Origin: Clostridiales bacterium UBA4706
Lineage (GTDB): Bacteria; Bacillota; Clostridia; Oscillospirales; Oscillospiraceae
Length of the DNA: 43,045 nt
Direction of reading: 5' to 3'
Assembly (NCBI GenBank): GCA_002404605.1
Contig: DHKA01000014.1
Span: 1 to 43,045, forward strand
Below the pieces are notes generated by a model. That model saw only the letters and a list, made by a program, of their open reading frames with translations. It had not been told where the DNA came from and made no database searches. Positions within the stretch are counted from its first letter, which is position 1. Each line of letters begins with the position of its first letter. Shown here in pieces: positions 16,018 through 23,864 of the stretch. A program made the position numbers and the translations under genes.

Positions 16018-16057
16018 GTCCGCAGGCGGTCTCCCCGACTAGCCTGCGGACACTCTT
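16018..16057. terminator. Terminator between convergent genes
   Basis: GTCCGCAGGC (16018-16027) pairs with GCCTGCGGAC (16042-16051), followed by ACTCTTTTT on the right and preceded by an A-rich stretch for the other strand. Confidence 0.85.
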
Positions 16058-16064
16058 TTTGCTC

Positions 16065-17438
16065 TTAGCGTTTGGACAATAGGCATACCGTCTCGACGTG
16101 GCTCGTCCGCGGGAACATGTCCACGGCGACGCCGCTGGTAGGGATGTAGCCGCGGGAAGCAAACGAGGCAAGATCGCGCGCGAGCGTGCCGGGATCGCAG
16201 GAGACATATACGATCCGCTCCGGCTGCATCCCGGCGGCGTGGGAGACGACGCTCTCGTCCAGTCCGCGCCGCGGCGGATCGACGACGATCACCTGCGGGC
16301 GGATGCCGCGCCTTGCAAGCTCTGCGGCGGCCTCGCCTGCGTCGGCACAGAGAAATTCGCACTCGTCCGAAAGACCGTTCTGCTGCGCGTTGTCGCGCGC
16401 ATTTTCCACGGCGGCGGGAATGACCTCCGCGCCGATGACGCGCGCGCCGCGGGAGGCCATGCAAAGGCCGATCGTGCCCGTGCCGCAGTAAAGATCGAGT
16501 GCCGTCATGCCCGGTGTGATACCGGCATAACCGAGCGCAGCCTCATACAGCCGCTCGGCCTGCGGCGGATTTACCTGGAAAAACGAGCGGGGCGAGAGCG
16601 TGAACGTGAGGCCGCACAGTCCCTCCGTGAGCACCTCGCTGCCCCAAACGGTATCAAAGTCTCCGGCGAGCACGGTGTTGCCGCGGGCCGTGTTGCGGTT
16701 GAGCACGAGCCCTGTTACATCCGGACAGCGTTCGCGCAGCATGTCCGCGAGTACGCCGAGAGACTTTTCCCCCGGCGAGCGGGATGCGGTGAGCGTCAGT
16801 ACCGCCTTCTCCGTGAGATGGGACGAGCGGTAGAAGATATGGCGCACGCCGCCGCGCTTCGCGGCCTCGTCGTAGACTGGAACACGCTCCCGCTCCATCC
16901 AGTCGAGCACCGTGCGGGCGCACGCGACAGCCGCTTTCGGCACAGCGGGGCAGTCCGGCACGGGGACGACGTCGTGCGAGCGTGCGCGGTAAAACCCGGC
17001 GACGGGCCGGCCGTTTTGCTCTGCCACGTTGAAGATCACCTTGCGGCGCTGCCGGGCGTTCTCCGGCGCGGGGAGAATGCCGGAAACGGAAAAAGTCAGC
17101 TTTCCGATGCGGTGCAGCGCGTCGTTCACGCGCTGCAATTTCAGAGAAAGCTCCTCCTCGTAATCCATGTGCCGCAGCGCACAGCCGCCGCAGCGGGGGT
17201 ATACCGTGCAATCCGGCTCCGTGCGGTGCGGCGACGGTGCGCGAAGCGTTTCGCCCCGGCCCCATACGGCGGCGGACGTGCTACGCACGATGCGCACGTC
17301 CCATTCCTCGAGCGCGATCGTTCCCGGAACGAACACGGCGCGCTCACCGATGCGGCAGACGCCCGCGCCCTCGGAGGTATAGCCGGTGATGTAGGCAGGA
17401 TATATTTCGTTCTTTTTGAGTTCAGACGGTATTGTCAA
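16065..17438 (-). CDS. rlmD: 23S rRNA uracil-C5-methyltransferase (RlmD/RlmCD family)
   Basis: 457 residues. SAM-dependent methylation of a 23S rRNA uridine (U1939 and/or U747 in E. coli numbering). Domains in order: TRAM (1-60; YPAYITGYTSEGAGVCRIGE), an iron-sulfur cluster site (CTVYPRCGGC with a fourth Cys in VPVPDCPAVP), and a Rossmann methyltransferase domain with LDLYCGTGTIGLCMA, VIVVDPPRRGLDESVV and the nucleophile in IVYVSCDPGTLARDL. The start appears to be TTG (MTIPSELKK) with a modest GGGTGAT site; no ATG lies in the first 90 codons. Divergent from the chromate transporter operon. Confidence 0.93.
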   Translation of the reverse strand: MTIPSELKKNEIYPAYITGYTSEGAGVCRIGERAVFVPGTIALEEWDVRIVRSTSAAVWGRGETLRAPSPHRTEPDCTVYPRCGGCALRHMDYEEELSLKLQRVNDALHRIGKLTFSVSGILPAPENARQRRKVIFNVAEQNGRPVAGFYRARSHDVVPVPDCPAVPKAAVACARTVLDWMERERVPVYDEAAKRGGVRHIFYRSSHLTEKAVLTLTASRSPGEKSLGVLADMLRERCPDVTGLVLNRNTARGNTVLAGDFDTVWGSEVLTEGLCGLTFTLSPRSFFQVNPPQAERLYEAALGYAGITPGMTALDLYCGTGTIGLCMASRGARVIGAEVIPAAVENARDNAQQNGLSDECEFLCADAGEAAAELARRGIRPQVIVVDPPRRGLDESVVSHAAGMQPERIVYVSCDPGTLARDLASFASRGYIPTSGVAVDMFPRTSHVETVCLLSKR

Positions 17439-17478
17439 GATCGATCACCCGGACGTATTCTACCACAGGTTTGACTTA

Positions 17479-17507
17479 TTGCCAACGGGAAAACACTTTG
17501 CTATAAT
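17479..17507 (+). promoter_or_regulatory. Promoter of the chromate transporter operon
   Basis: TTGCCA (17479-17484), 17-bp spacer, perfect TATAAT (17502-17507), about 37 bp before the first gene. Confidence 0.75.
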
Positions 17508-17544
17508 GTGTGCGGTATAAAAATAAGGAAAGAAGGTCGTTTCC

Positions 17545-18102
17545 TTGCCCCTGCTTTTGGATCTGTTCTGCACGTTTTTCCGGATCGGGCTGTTCACCTT
17601 CGGCGGCGGCTATGCCATGCTGCCGCTTTTGCAGCGTGAGATCGTGGAAAAGAAAAAATGGGCTATGGAGGAAGAGCTTTTGGACTACTTCGCCGTCGGC
17701 CAGTGCACGCCCGGTATTATCGCTGTCAACACCGCAACGTTTGTCGGCTTCAAGGAGAAAAAGCTCCCCGGCGCGATCTTTGCCACGCTCGGCGTCGTCT
17801 CGCCGTCGCTCGTGATCATCACCGTTATCGCGGCACTGCTGAGCAATTTTGGCCACATAGCCGCCGTGCAGAACGCGTTCGCGGGCATCCGCGTCGCGGT
17901 GTGCGTGCTCATTCTCAACTCTATTGTGAAGCTCTGGAAGAAGTCCGTGGTGGATAAGCTCACGTTTGTTGTGTTCCTCGCGGTGTTTATCGGCTCGGTG
18001 CTGCTCAGCAGCGTCAGCCCCGTGGTGTTCATCGTCGCCGCGGCGGTACTCGGCGTCGTTGTGCGCGTCTGGCTGCGCACCGGAAAGAAGGGCAAGGCAT
18101 GA
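17545..18102 (+). CDS. chrA: Chromate transporter, N-terminal-type half (ChrA family)
   Basis: 185 residues, about six membrane segments, one half of a split CHR-family anion transporter. It has the family signature FFRIGLFTFGGGYAMLPLLQ near the N-terminus and VGQCTPGIIAVNTATFVGF in the next helix. Short CHR proteins work as pairs of antiparallel halves, and a partner follows with a 4-bp overlap. The start is TTG, with AGAAGG about 8 bases upstream. Family members export chromate or take up related anions; the real substrate in an anaerobe may be something else. Confidence 0.92.
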   Translation: MPLLLDLFCTFFRIGLFTFGGGYAMLPLLQREIVEKKKWAMEEELLDYFAVGQCTPGIIAVNTATFVGFKEKKLPGAIFATLGVVSPSLVIITVIAALLSNFGHIAAVQNAFAGIRVAVCVLILNSIVKLWKKSVVDKLTFVVFLAVFIGSVLLSSVSPVVFIVAAAVLGVVVRVWLRTGKKGKA

Positions 18103-18683
18103 TCTACCTTCGTCTGTTCTGGGAGTTTTTTAAGGTCGGGCTGTTTTCCGTCGGCGGCGGTCTTGCCACGCTCCCGTTCCTCTATTCCCTTGGCGCGAAG
18201 ACCGGCTGGTTCGGTACGGCGGATGTGGCGAATATGCTCGCGGTTTCCGAGTCCACGCCCGGTCCCATCGGCGTAAATATGGCGACTTACGTTGGCTTCG
18301 ACTGCGGGGGCGTCCTCGGCGGTGTCGTGGCGACGCTCGGCCTTGTTACCCCGAGCGTGATCGTCATCGTCCTCATCGCCATGGCGCTGCAGGCGTTCCG
18401 CACGAACCGGTACGTGGATGCCGCGTTTTACACGCTGCGCCCGGCCTCTACCGGGCTCATTGCCGCGGCGGGATGGTCGGTATTCGTACTGGTGCTTGCG
18501 AATCTCGATGCGTACCGCGCCTCGTATCAGCTGGCCGACCTTATCCAATGGAAGAATCTCGTTTTGTTCGCCGTGATCTGGGTGCTTACCAATCTGGTGA
18601 AGCCATTGAAAAAGCTACACCCGGTCGTATTCCTCGCCCTCGCTGCCGTCGTGGGCATCGTGTTCCGGCTTAGCGGCGCATAA
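18099..18683 (+). CDS. chrA: Chromate transporter, second half (ChrA family)
   Basis: 194 residues, about six membrane segments. It repeats the CHR signature (FFKVGLFSVGGGLATLPFLY, VSESTPGPIGVNMATYVGF). It overlaps the first half by ATGA, so both are made together, presumably as a heterodimer. The stop at 18683 is followed at once by an AT-rich array of 14-bp repeats, with no classical terminator visible. Confidence 0.92.
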   Translation: MIYLRLFWEFFKVGLFSVGGGLATLPFLYSLGAKTGWFGTADVANMLAVSESTPGPIGVNMATYVGFDCGGVLGGVVATLGLVTPSVIVIVLIAMALQAFRTNRYVDAAFYTLRPASTGLIAAAGWSVFVLVLANLDAYRASYQLADLIQWKNLVLFAVIWVLTNLVKPLKKLHPVVFLALAAVVGIVFRLSGA

Positions 18684-18753
18684 GTATACATAATATAATT
18701 AACGTAATATTATTTACATAATATAATAGATGTAATTTGATTTACATAATTAT
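18684..18753. repeat. Array A: five 14-bp AT-rich repeat units
   Basis: Five units in exact 14-bp register between convergent genes: GTATACATAATATA, ATTAACGTAATATT, ATTTACATAATATA, ATAGATGTAATTTG, ATTTACATAATTAT (first bases 18684, 18698, 18712, 18726, 18740). On the minus strand they read around ATTATGTAAAT, the same motif family as the array at 24605-24730. The last unit contains the stop codon of the ylbJ-like gene. Almost no G or C, in sharp contrast to the flanks. Confidence 0.85.
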
Positions 18754-19698
18754 TATTGCGATGCCGTAGGCGAGCGCTGCGGAGAAAACGCCCTGGAGGA
18801 GCTTTCCTCCGAGGCGTTTTCGCGTTTTCAGACCTTCGGCGGCGGCTTCGGCCTGCCCGTGAACGCAAAGCCCGCCCCAGCTCAGCAGAAATTCGCCCAG
18901 TGCAAGGCTTCCGGGGGCGAGCGGCAGCCCCGCCATAGCGCCAATGCCGCTTGACAGCTCCAGTGCACCGGTAAAGAGCGCGCGGAAAAAGGAGAGCGGC
19001 GCGCCGATGCGGAATGCGAGCTCGCCCGCGAGCGTATCCGGAAATCCCAGCGTGCCGAGCGAGGTGAGCAGCGCGGAAAAGAAGATCACGTAAGCGCCGA
19101 TCTGCAATACCGTCCGTCCAGCGGCGGTGACGGCCCCGCCGAGCGCCGCGCCGAAATCCGCCGGCGGCTGCGTTGGGCGCGCTGGCGCGCCGCCGGTCTG
19201 CTTCCGGCGGAAAAGAATGCCGACTGTGGCCGCGGAGAGCGCGTGGATGCCCCAGAGCAGCAGCCCCCACCCGGCGGAGCCGAACACTCCAGCGCCGAGC
19301 GCGCCGACGGCGAACGCCGGGCCGGAGTTATCGCAGAAGGCGAGCAGATGTTCGGCTTCCTCCTTTTGGAGCGCACCGCTTCGATAAAGCTCTCCGATGC
19401 TTGCCGCGCCGAGCGGATATCCGCCGGAGAGACCGAGCAGAAATACCGCCGCGCCCGCGCCGCTCACGCCGAAGAGCCGGGCGGCAGCCGGGGCAAGACG
19501 GCGCGTGAGCGCATCCGCTGCGCCGAGCCGCGTGAGCAGCCCGGCGGCGGCAAAATACGGCAGAAGCGACGGTACAAGCAGTGTTCCCCACAGCCGAAGA
19601 CCGTCGGAGGCGCCCTGCCGCGCTTCGGCAGATGAGAAGAGAAAGAGAAGAAAGAGCGCCGCGCCTGCGGCGGATCCGATAAAGCGTCTTTTCATCAT
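18742..19698 (-). CDS. YlbJ-like sporulation membrane protein (nucleoside-recognition/Gate domain)
   Basis: 318 residues with about eight membrane segments. Hallmarks of YlbJ/SpoIIM-era sporulation permeases with Gate domains: LLPYFAAAGLLTRLG, LGLSGGYPLGAASIGELYRS, HLLAFCDNSGPAFAVGALGA (the NSGP motif) and a second Gate-like half, VLQIGAYVIFFSALLTSLGT. YlbJ is a mother-cell-expressed protein needed for spore cortex and heat resistance in Bacillus. Divergent from the yqfC-yqfD genes, also sporulation genes. The final codons ATT-ATG-TAA lie inside repeat unit 5 of array A. Weak ribosome site at 19698. Confidence 0.8.
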   Translation of the reverse strand: MMKRRFIGSAAGAALFLLFLFSSAEARQGASDGLRLWGTLLVPSLLPYFAAAGLLTRLGAADALTRRLAPAAARLFGVSGAGAAVFLLGLSGGYPLGAASIGELYRSGALQKEEAEHLLAFCDNSGPAFAVGALGAGVFGSAGWGLLLWGIHALSAATVGILFRRKQTGGAPARPTQPPADFGAALGGAVTAAGRTVLQIGAYVIFFSALLTSLGTLGFPDTLAGELAFRIGAPLSFFRALFTGALELSSGIGAMAGLPLAPGSLALGEFLLSWGGLCVHGQAEAAAEGLKTRKRLGGKLLQGVFSAALAYGIAIIIM

Positions 19699-19784
19699 AC
19701 CGCTACTCTATGTCCTTACCGGACGGTTCATGCGGCATGTACGCCCCGCCGCGCTCATAGGATGACGGGGGAGGGGGCGGTGCT

Positions 19785-20054
19785 ATGAAAATACGCGATA
19801 CGGTGGCGGATCTTGCCGATTCGCTCGAGCTGCCGGGGGAGGCGGTCTCCGATGCGCTGCGCGTGACGCTCATTGGCCGGCGGCGCGCCGTGGTGGAGCA
19901 TCACCGTGGCCTGCTCGGGTACGACGCACAGAGCGTCGAGGTGAGCGCTGCCGCCGGACGGGTGCGCATTCTCGGCGCGGAGTTGACGCTGCATGCCATG
20001 GACCGGGACACGCTGATCGTGACCGGGCGGATCGCCGCGGTGGAATATGCGTAA
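19785..20054 (+). CDS. yqfC: Sporulation protein YqfC
   Basis: 89 residues, matching YqfC/YabP-type spore proteins: MKIRDTVADLADSLELPGEA, VTLIGRRRAVVEHHRGLLGY, VRILGAELTLHAMDRDTLIV. It is made in the mother cell under sigma-E in Bacillus. A very G-rich ribosome site (GGGGGAGGGGG) precedes the start. It overlaps yqfD by 8 bp, the usual arrangement. Confidence 0.9.
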   Translation: MKIRDTVADLADSLELPGEAVSDALRVTLIGRRRAVVEHHRGLLGYDAQSVEVSAAAGRVRILGAELTLHAMDRDTLIVTGRIAAVEYA

Positions 20055-21243
20055 GGGGAAAACGGGGCGCGTCGAGCGGCTGCTGCGCGGCGCCGCGGAG
20101 ATACGTATTACGGGCGCGGCGCCGTGGAAGCTCATCAACGCCTGTATCCGTGAGCGCATCACCGTGGAGGGCGTGGAGTCCGACGATCTCATCACGTGCC
20201 GGGCGCTGATCTTTGCCGCCGACGCGGAGAGAATACAGTCGCTCGCGCCGCGCTGCGGCTGCGATGTGGAAGTGCTGTCCGTGCGCGGGAGACCAGTATG
20301 GAAAAAGACTCTTCACCGGCGGCGTTGGGCGGCACTTTGTGCCGCCGCGGTTGCCGCGGTGATCCTCGTCTCGTCGCTTTTCGTGTGGGACATCTGCGTG
20401 ACGGAGAACGATTCCGACGTGCCGGACACCGTCATTCTGCACACGCTCGCGGAGCAGGGCGTCGGCGTCGGGAGCTTCTGGCCGGGGTTTCGCGGCGAGA
20501 GGATCCGCTCCCGCGCACTTACCGAGCTGCCGGGGCTGAGCTGGCTGGCGGTGAACGTCCGGGGCAGCACGGCAAGCGTGGAGGTGCGCGCCGCAGTGGA
20601 AAAGCCGGAGATCACTGACCCGCGGCAGGCTGCGGACGTGACGGCGGCGCGCTCCGGCGTAATTACCGAGATCCGCGTCTTCGAGGGAGAAGCGCTCGTT
20701 TCGCGCGGCGACGCGGTGACGGCGGGGCAGACGCTCGTGAGCTGCGAGCGCGCCGCGCGCCGGGACGAGACGCGCACCGTCCATGCGCGCGCCGAGATCA
20801 CGGCGCATACATGGTATGAGCTGACGGCCTCCGCACCGCTCACGGCACAGGAAAAGGAAAGCACGGGTGCGGCGCGGTACCGCTTCGCGCTGCTGCTCGG
20901 CAATACGAGAATAAATTTTTACGCGGATAGTGGAATTTCGGGTACGGAGTGTGATAAAATTACAAAGATATGGCAGCTGGGCATAAAAGACGTGTTTTCC
21001 CTGCCGGCTGCCGCCGTGCTTGAGACCGTGCAGCCATACACGCTCCACAAAATGACGCTATCGCGCGCGGCGGTGCGCGCATCGCTCGAAGAGGAGCTGC
21101 GCGCCGCGCTGCAGGAGCAGCTCGGCGAGACGGGCAAAGCGATCTCGGAGTACTTTACCGAATCGGAAGAAAACGGTATGCTCATGCTCACGCTGCGCAG
21201 CGAGTGCGAGGAGCGCATCGACGAAGAAACTCTCCGGCCATGA
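20047..21243 (+). CDS. yqfD: Sporulation protein YqfD
   Basis: 398 residues. A cytosolic N-terminal part (1-95) is followed by one membrane segment (about 97-117; ALCAAAVAAVILVSSLFVWD) and a large extracytoplasmic domain with the family's GVGSFWPGF and LPGLSWLAVNVRGSTASVEV. Needed for efficient sporulation in Bacillus; the mechanism is unclear. Second gene of the yqfC-yqfD-phoH-ybeY-era-yqzL-recO run. Confidence 0.9.
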   Translation: MRKGKTGRVERLLRGAAEIRITGAAPWKLINACIRERITVEGVESDDLITCRALIFAADAERIQSLAPRCGCDVEVLSVRGRPVWKKTLHRRRWAALCAAAVAAVILVSSLFVWDICVTENDSDVPDTVILHTLAEQGVGVGSFWPGFRGERIRSRALTELPGLSWLAVNVRGSTASVEVRAAVEKPEITDPRQAADVTAARSGVITEIRVFEGEALVSRGDAVTAGQTLVSCERAARRDETRTVHARAEITAHTWYELTASAPLTAQEKESTGAARYRFALLLGNTRINFYADSGISGTECDKITKIWQLGIKDVFSLPAAAVLETVQPYTLHKMTLSRAAVRASLEEELRAALQEQLGETGKAISEYFTESEENGMLMLTLRSECEERIDEETLRP

Positions 21244-21268
21244 CCGGATGAAGAATACAGGAGAATCC

Positions 21269-22300
21269 ATGGAACGAATCATTTCCGCCGAGCGCGTCGA
21301 GGACATTCTCAATGTTTTCGGCTCGTTCGACCAGAATCTGCACATCATTGAAAAGGAGTGGAATGTCCGCGTCACGGACCGAGACGCCGAGCTGAAGATC
21401 TCCGGCGAACCGGAGGACGTGGTATCCGCGGAAAAGGCGGTGCAGAACCTGCTGATGCTCGCCGCGCGCGGCGAGACCGTGGACGAACAGCGCGTGCGCT
21501 ATGTGATCGGCATGATCCGTTCCGGACAGGAGGATCAGATCCGCGAGCTCGACAGCGGCGTTGTGTGCATCACGGCGAAGGGCCGCCCGGTCAAGCCGAA
21601 AACGCTCGGCCAGAAGACATATGTGCAGGCCATCCGGGAGAACACCGTGACGCTCGGCATCGGCCCCGCCGGCACGGGCAAAACGTATCTCGCCGTGGCT
21701 GCGGCGGTGGCGGCATTCCGCGAGAAGAGCGTCAACCGCATCATCCTCACTCGTCCGGCGGTCGAGGCGGGCGAGCGGCTCGGCTTCCTGCCCGGCGATC
21801 TGCAGAGCAAGGTCGATCCGTATCTGCGCCCGCTGTACGATGCGCTCTTCGATATGCTCGGGCCGGAGACCTATAATACCTATCTCGAAAAGGGCAATAT
21901 CGAGGTGGCGCCGCTCGCGTACATGCGCGGCCGCACGCTCGACGACAGCTTCATCATTCTCGACGAGGCGCAGAACACCTCGCGCGAGCAGATGAAGATG
22001 TTCCTCACGCGTCTCGGCTTCAACAGTAAAATGGTCATCACCGGCGACGTGACGCAGATCGATCTCCCAGCGGATAAGGCGTCCGGACTCAAGGAAGCTA
22101 TGAAGGTGCTCGACGGCGTGGAGGATATCGCCATCTGCCGCTTCACCGGTGCGGACGTCGTGCGCCACGCGCTCGTGCAGCAGATCATTGCCGCCTACGA
22201 AAAGCACGAAAAGGCCGCCGCTACCGCCGCGGAACGGGAGAAGAAAACCGCCGCGCCGCGCCGGGACAATAACGGATACAATAATAACAAGAGGAAATAA
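21269..22300 (+). CDS. phoH: PhoH family ATPase
   Basis: 343 residues. The N-terminal KH-like part (1-100) is followed by a P-loop ATPase/helicase-like domain: Walker A GIGPAGTGKTYLAVAAAVAA, Walker B FIILDEAQNTSREQMKMFLT and a sensor MVITGDVTQIDLP. The C-terminus is charged and disordered. The ATG at 21269 is chosen over 21248 because AGGAG precedes it. PhoH lies next to YbeY in most bacteria and is thought to act in RNA metabolism; here ybeY begins 3 bp later. yqfF, usually between phoH and ybeY in Bacillus, is absent. Confidence 0.92.
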   Translation: MERIISAERVEDILNVFGSFDQNLHIIEKEWNVRVTDRDAELKISGEPEDVVSAEKAVQNLLMLAARGETVDEQRVRYVIGMIRSGQEDQIRELDSGVVCITAKGRPVKPKTLGQKTYVQAIRENTVTLGIGPAGTGKTYLAVAAAVAAFREKSVNRIILTRPAVEAGERLGFLPGDLQSKVDPYLRPLYDALFDMLGPETYNTYLEKGNIEVAPLAYMRGRTLDDSFIILDEAQNTSREQMKMFLTRLGFNSKMVITGDVTQIDLPADKASGLKEAMKVLDGVEDIAICRFTGADVVRHALVQQIIAAYEKHEKAAATAAEREKKTAAPRRDNNGYNNNKRK

Positions 22301-22302
22301 CG

Positions 22303-22758
22303 ATGCAGCATAAGTTTTACATTTACCGCGAAAAGCGCGGCCTCGGACACCCGGAGACGGCCGCGCTCGTGAAAAAGGCCGCCGCCGCAGCGCTGCGCGC
22401 CGAGGGTGTGGACGAGCCGTGCGAGATCGGCGTTACGCTCACGAACGACGAGGGCATCCACGTTATCAACCGCGAGCAGCGCGGCGTGGACCGGCCGACG
22501 GACGTGCTCTCATTCCCGATCGACGAAATGGATTACGACACGAACCGCCGCTACCTCGGCGACATGGTCCTCTCGCTCGAACGCGCCGAAGCGCAGGGAG
22601 AGGAGTACGGCGGCGGATACGAGCACGAGGTGCAGTATCTCACGGTGCACTCCGTACTGCATCTGCTCGGTTACGACCATCTTGACGAGGGCAAGGAAAA
22701 AGCCAAAATGCGCGCGAGAGAAAAAGCCATTATGAAGGAGCTCGGCTATGATTTCTAA
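22303..22758 (+). CDS. ybeY: rRNA maturation endoribonuclease YbeY
   Basis: 151 residues. A zinc RNase for 16S rRNA 3'-end maturation and ribosome quality control. The metal site HSVLHLLGYDHLDEG fits H3xH5xH, and GVDRPTDVLSFPID is the conserved mid-segment. It overlaps era by 11 bp. Confidence 0.95.
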   Translation: MQHKFYIYREKRGLGHPETAALVKKAAAAALRAEGVDEPCEIGVTLTNDEGIHVINREQRGVDRPTDVLSFPIDEMDYDTNRRYLGDMVLSLERAEAQGEEYGGGYEHEVQYLTVHSVLHLLGYDHLDEGKEKAKMRAREKAIMKELGYDF

Positions 22759-23638
22759 AACTGCCATGATCACCATCTGCGGACGGCCCAACGTCGGCAA
22801 GTCCACTCTGACGAACGCTCTCGCCGGAGAGAAGATCGCCATCGTATCCAGCAAACCGCAGACGACGCGAAACCGTATCACCGCCGTGTGCCAGCGCGGA
22901 GAGACGCAGTTCGTATTTCTCGATACCCCCGGCTTCCACAAGCCGCGCACCCGTCTCGGTGACTATATGGTGAACGTCGTCCGCCAGAGCGTCGCCGACG
23001 TGGACGCCGTTGTGCTCGTCGTGGAGCCGGTCGCCTCTCTCGGGCCGCAGGAGCGCGAGCTTACCGCAAGCATCAAGGCGGCAAGCTGCCCGGCGGTGCT
23101 CGCCATCAACAAGCTCGATACCGTCGAGCCGGAAAAGCTCCTCGCCGTTATCGCGCTCTACAGCGAGGCGTATGCCTTCAACGCCATCGTTCCAATCTCC
23201 GCCAAGACCGGCGACGGCGTGGAGGAGCTTCTCAAGGAGCTCGATAAGTTCGCCGTGGAGTCCCCGGCGCTCTTCCCGGAGGGCGTGACGACCGACCAGC
23301 CCGAAAAGCAGGTCTGCGCCGAGCTGATCCGCGAAAAGCTGCTGCTCAATCTTGAGCGCGAGGTGCCGCACGGCACGGCGGTGGAGATCACGCGCTTTTC
23401 CGAGCGGGACGACGGCATTATCGATCTTGAAGCGACGATCTACTGCGAAAAGGCGAGCCACAAGGGGATCATCATCGGCAAGCACGGCGCGATGCTCAAA
23501 AAAATCGGCGAGGACGCCCGCAAGGACATTGAGGAATTTATGGGCACGAAGGTCTTTTTGCAGACGTGGGTGAAGGTCAAGGAAAAGTGGCGCGATTCCA
23601 ATTCGCTGCTGCGCAATTTTGGCTATACCGATACCTAA
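22748..23638 (+). CDS. era: GTPase Era
   Basis: 296 residues. GTPase that binds the 3' end of 16S rRNA in 30S assembly. G1 CGRPNVGKSTLTNAL, G3 FLDTPGFHKPRTRLGDYM, G4 AINKLDTVEP, G5 PISAKTGDGVEELL, then a C-terminal KH domain (GIIIGKHGAMLKKIGEDARK, WVKVKEKWRDS). AAGGAG inside ybeY serves the ATG at 22748. dgkA and cdd, often between ybeY and era in Bacillus, are absent. Confidence 0.96.
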   Translation: MISKTAMITICGRPNVGKSTLTNALAGEKIAIVSSKPQTTRNRITAVCQRGETQFVFLDTPGFHKPRTRLGDYMVNVVRQSVADVDAVVLVVEPVASLGPQERELTASIKAASCPAVLAINKLDTVEPEKLLAVIALYSEAYAFNAIVPISAKTGDGVEELLKELDKFAVESPALFPEGVTTDQPEKQVCAELIREKLLLNLEREVPHGTAVEITRFSERDDGIIDLEATIYCEKASHKGIIIGKHGAMLKKIGEDARKDIEEFMGTKVFLQTWVKVKEKWRDSNSLLRNFGYTDT

Positions 23639-23701
23639 AAACTGCCGCCGTATCCGGAAATTCCCGGTCATAACCGTCCGTCGCCGGGGAATACTCGGCA
23701 T

Positions 23702-23842
23702 ATGGATATGAAGATTTTCTGGGACGTGTTCCGCGACACCGGCGACCCGCTCTGCTGGCTGCTGACACGCGTCGCTCCGGCGGAGAACAAAAAGAAAGAA
23801 CAGAAGACGAACGACAGAGCCACTGTGCGGTCTCTGTCGTGA
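23702..23842 (+). CDS. yqzL: YqzL-like small protein
   Basis: 46 residues, easily missed because of its length. It opens MDMKIFWDVFRDTGDPLCWL, matching the W-x-x-F-x-x-TG core and the hydrophobic stretch after it in Bacillus YqzL, and sits exactly where yqzL is found, between era and recO. The rest is a basic tail (ENKKKEQKTNDRATVRSLS), longer than usual. CGGGGA lies about 9 bases before the ATG. The function of YqzL is unknown. A GACAGAG/CTCTGTC stem-loop (about 23811-23838) spans its 3' end. Confidence 0.75.
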   Translation: MDMKIFWDVFRDTGDPLCWLLTRVAPAENKKKEQKTNDRATVRSLS

Positions 23843-23850
23843 AGCAAGAG

Positions 23851-23864
23851 GTTTACATAATGTA
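23851..23864 (+). repeat. Single 14-bp unit at the recO start
   Basis: GTTTACATAATGTA matches 12 of 14 bases of the array A consensus ATTTACATAATATA and includes the recO ATG (23860). It could be chance, but the same unit forms the arrays on either side of this gene block. Confidence 0.45.
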
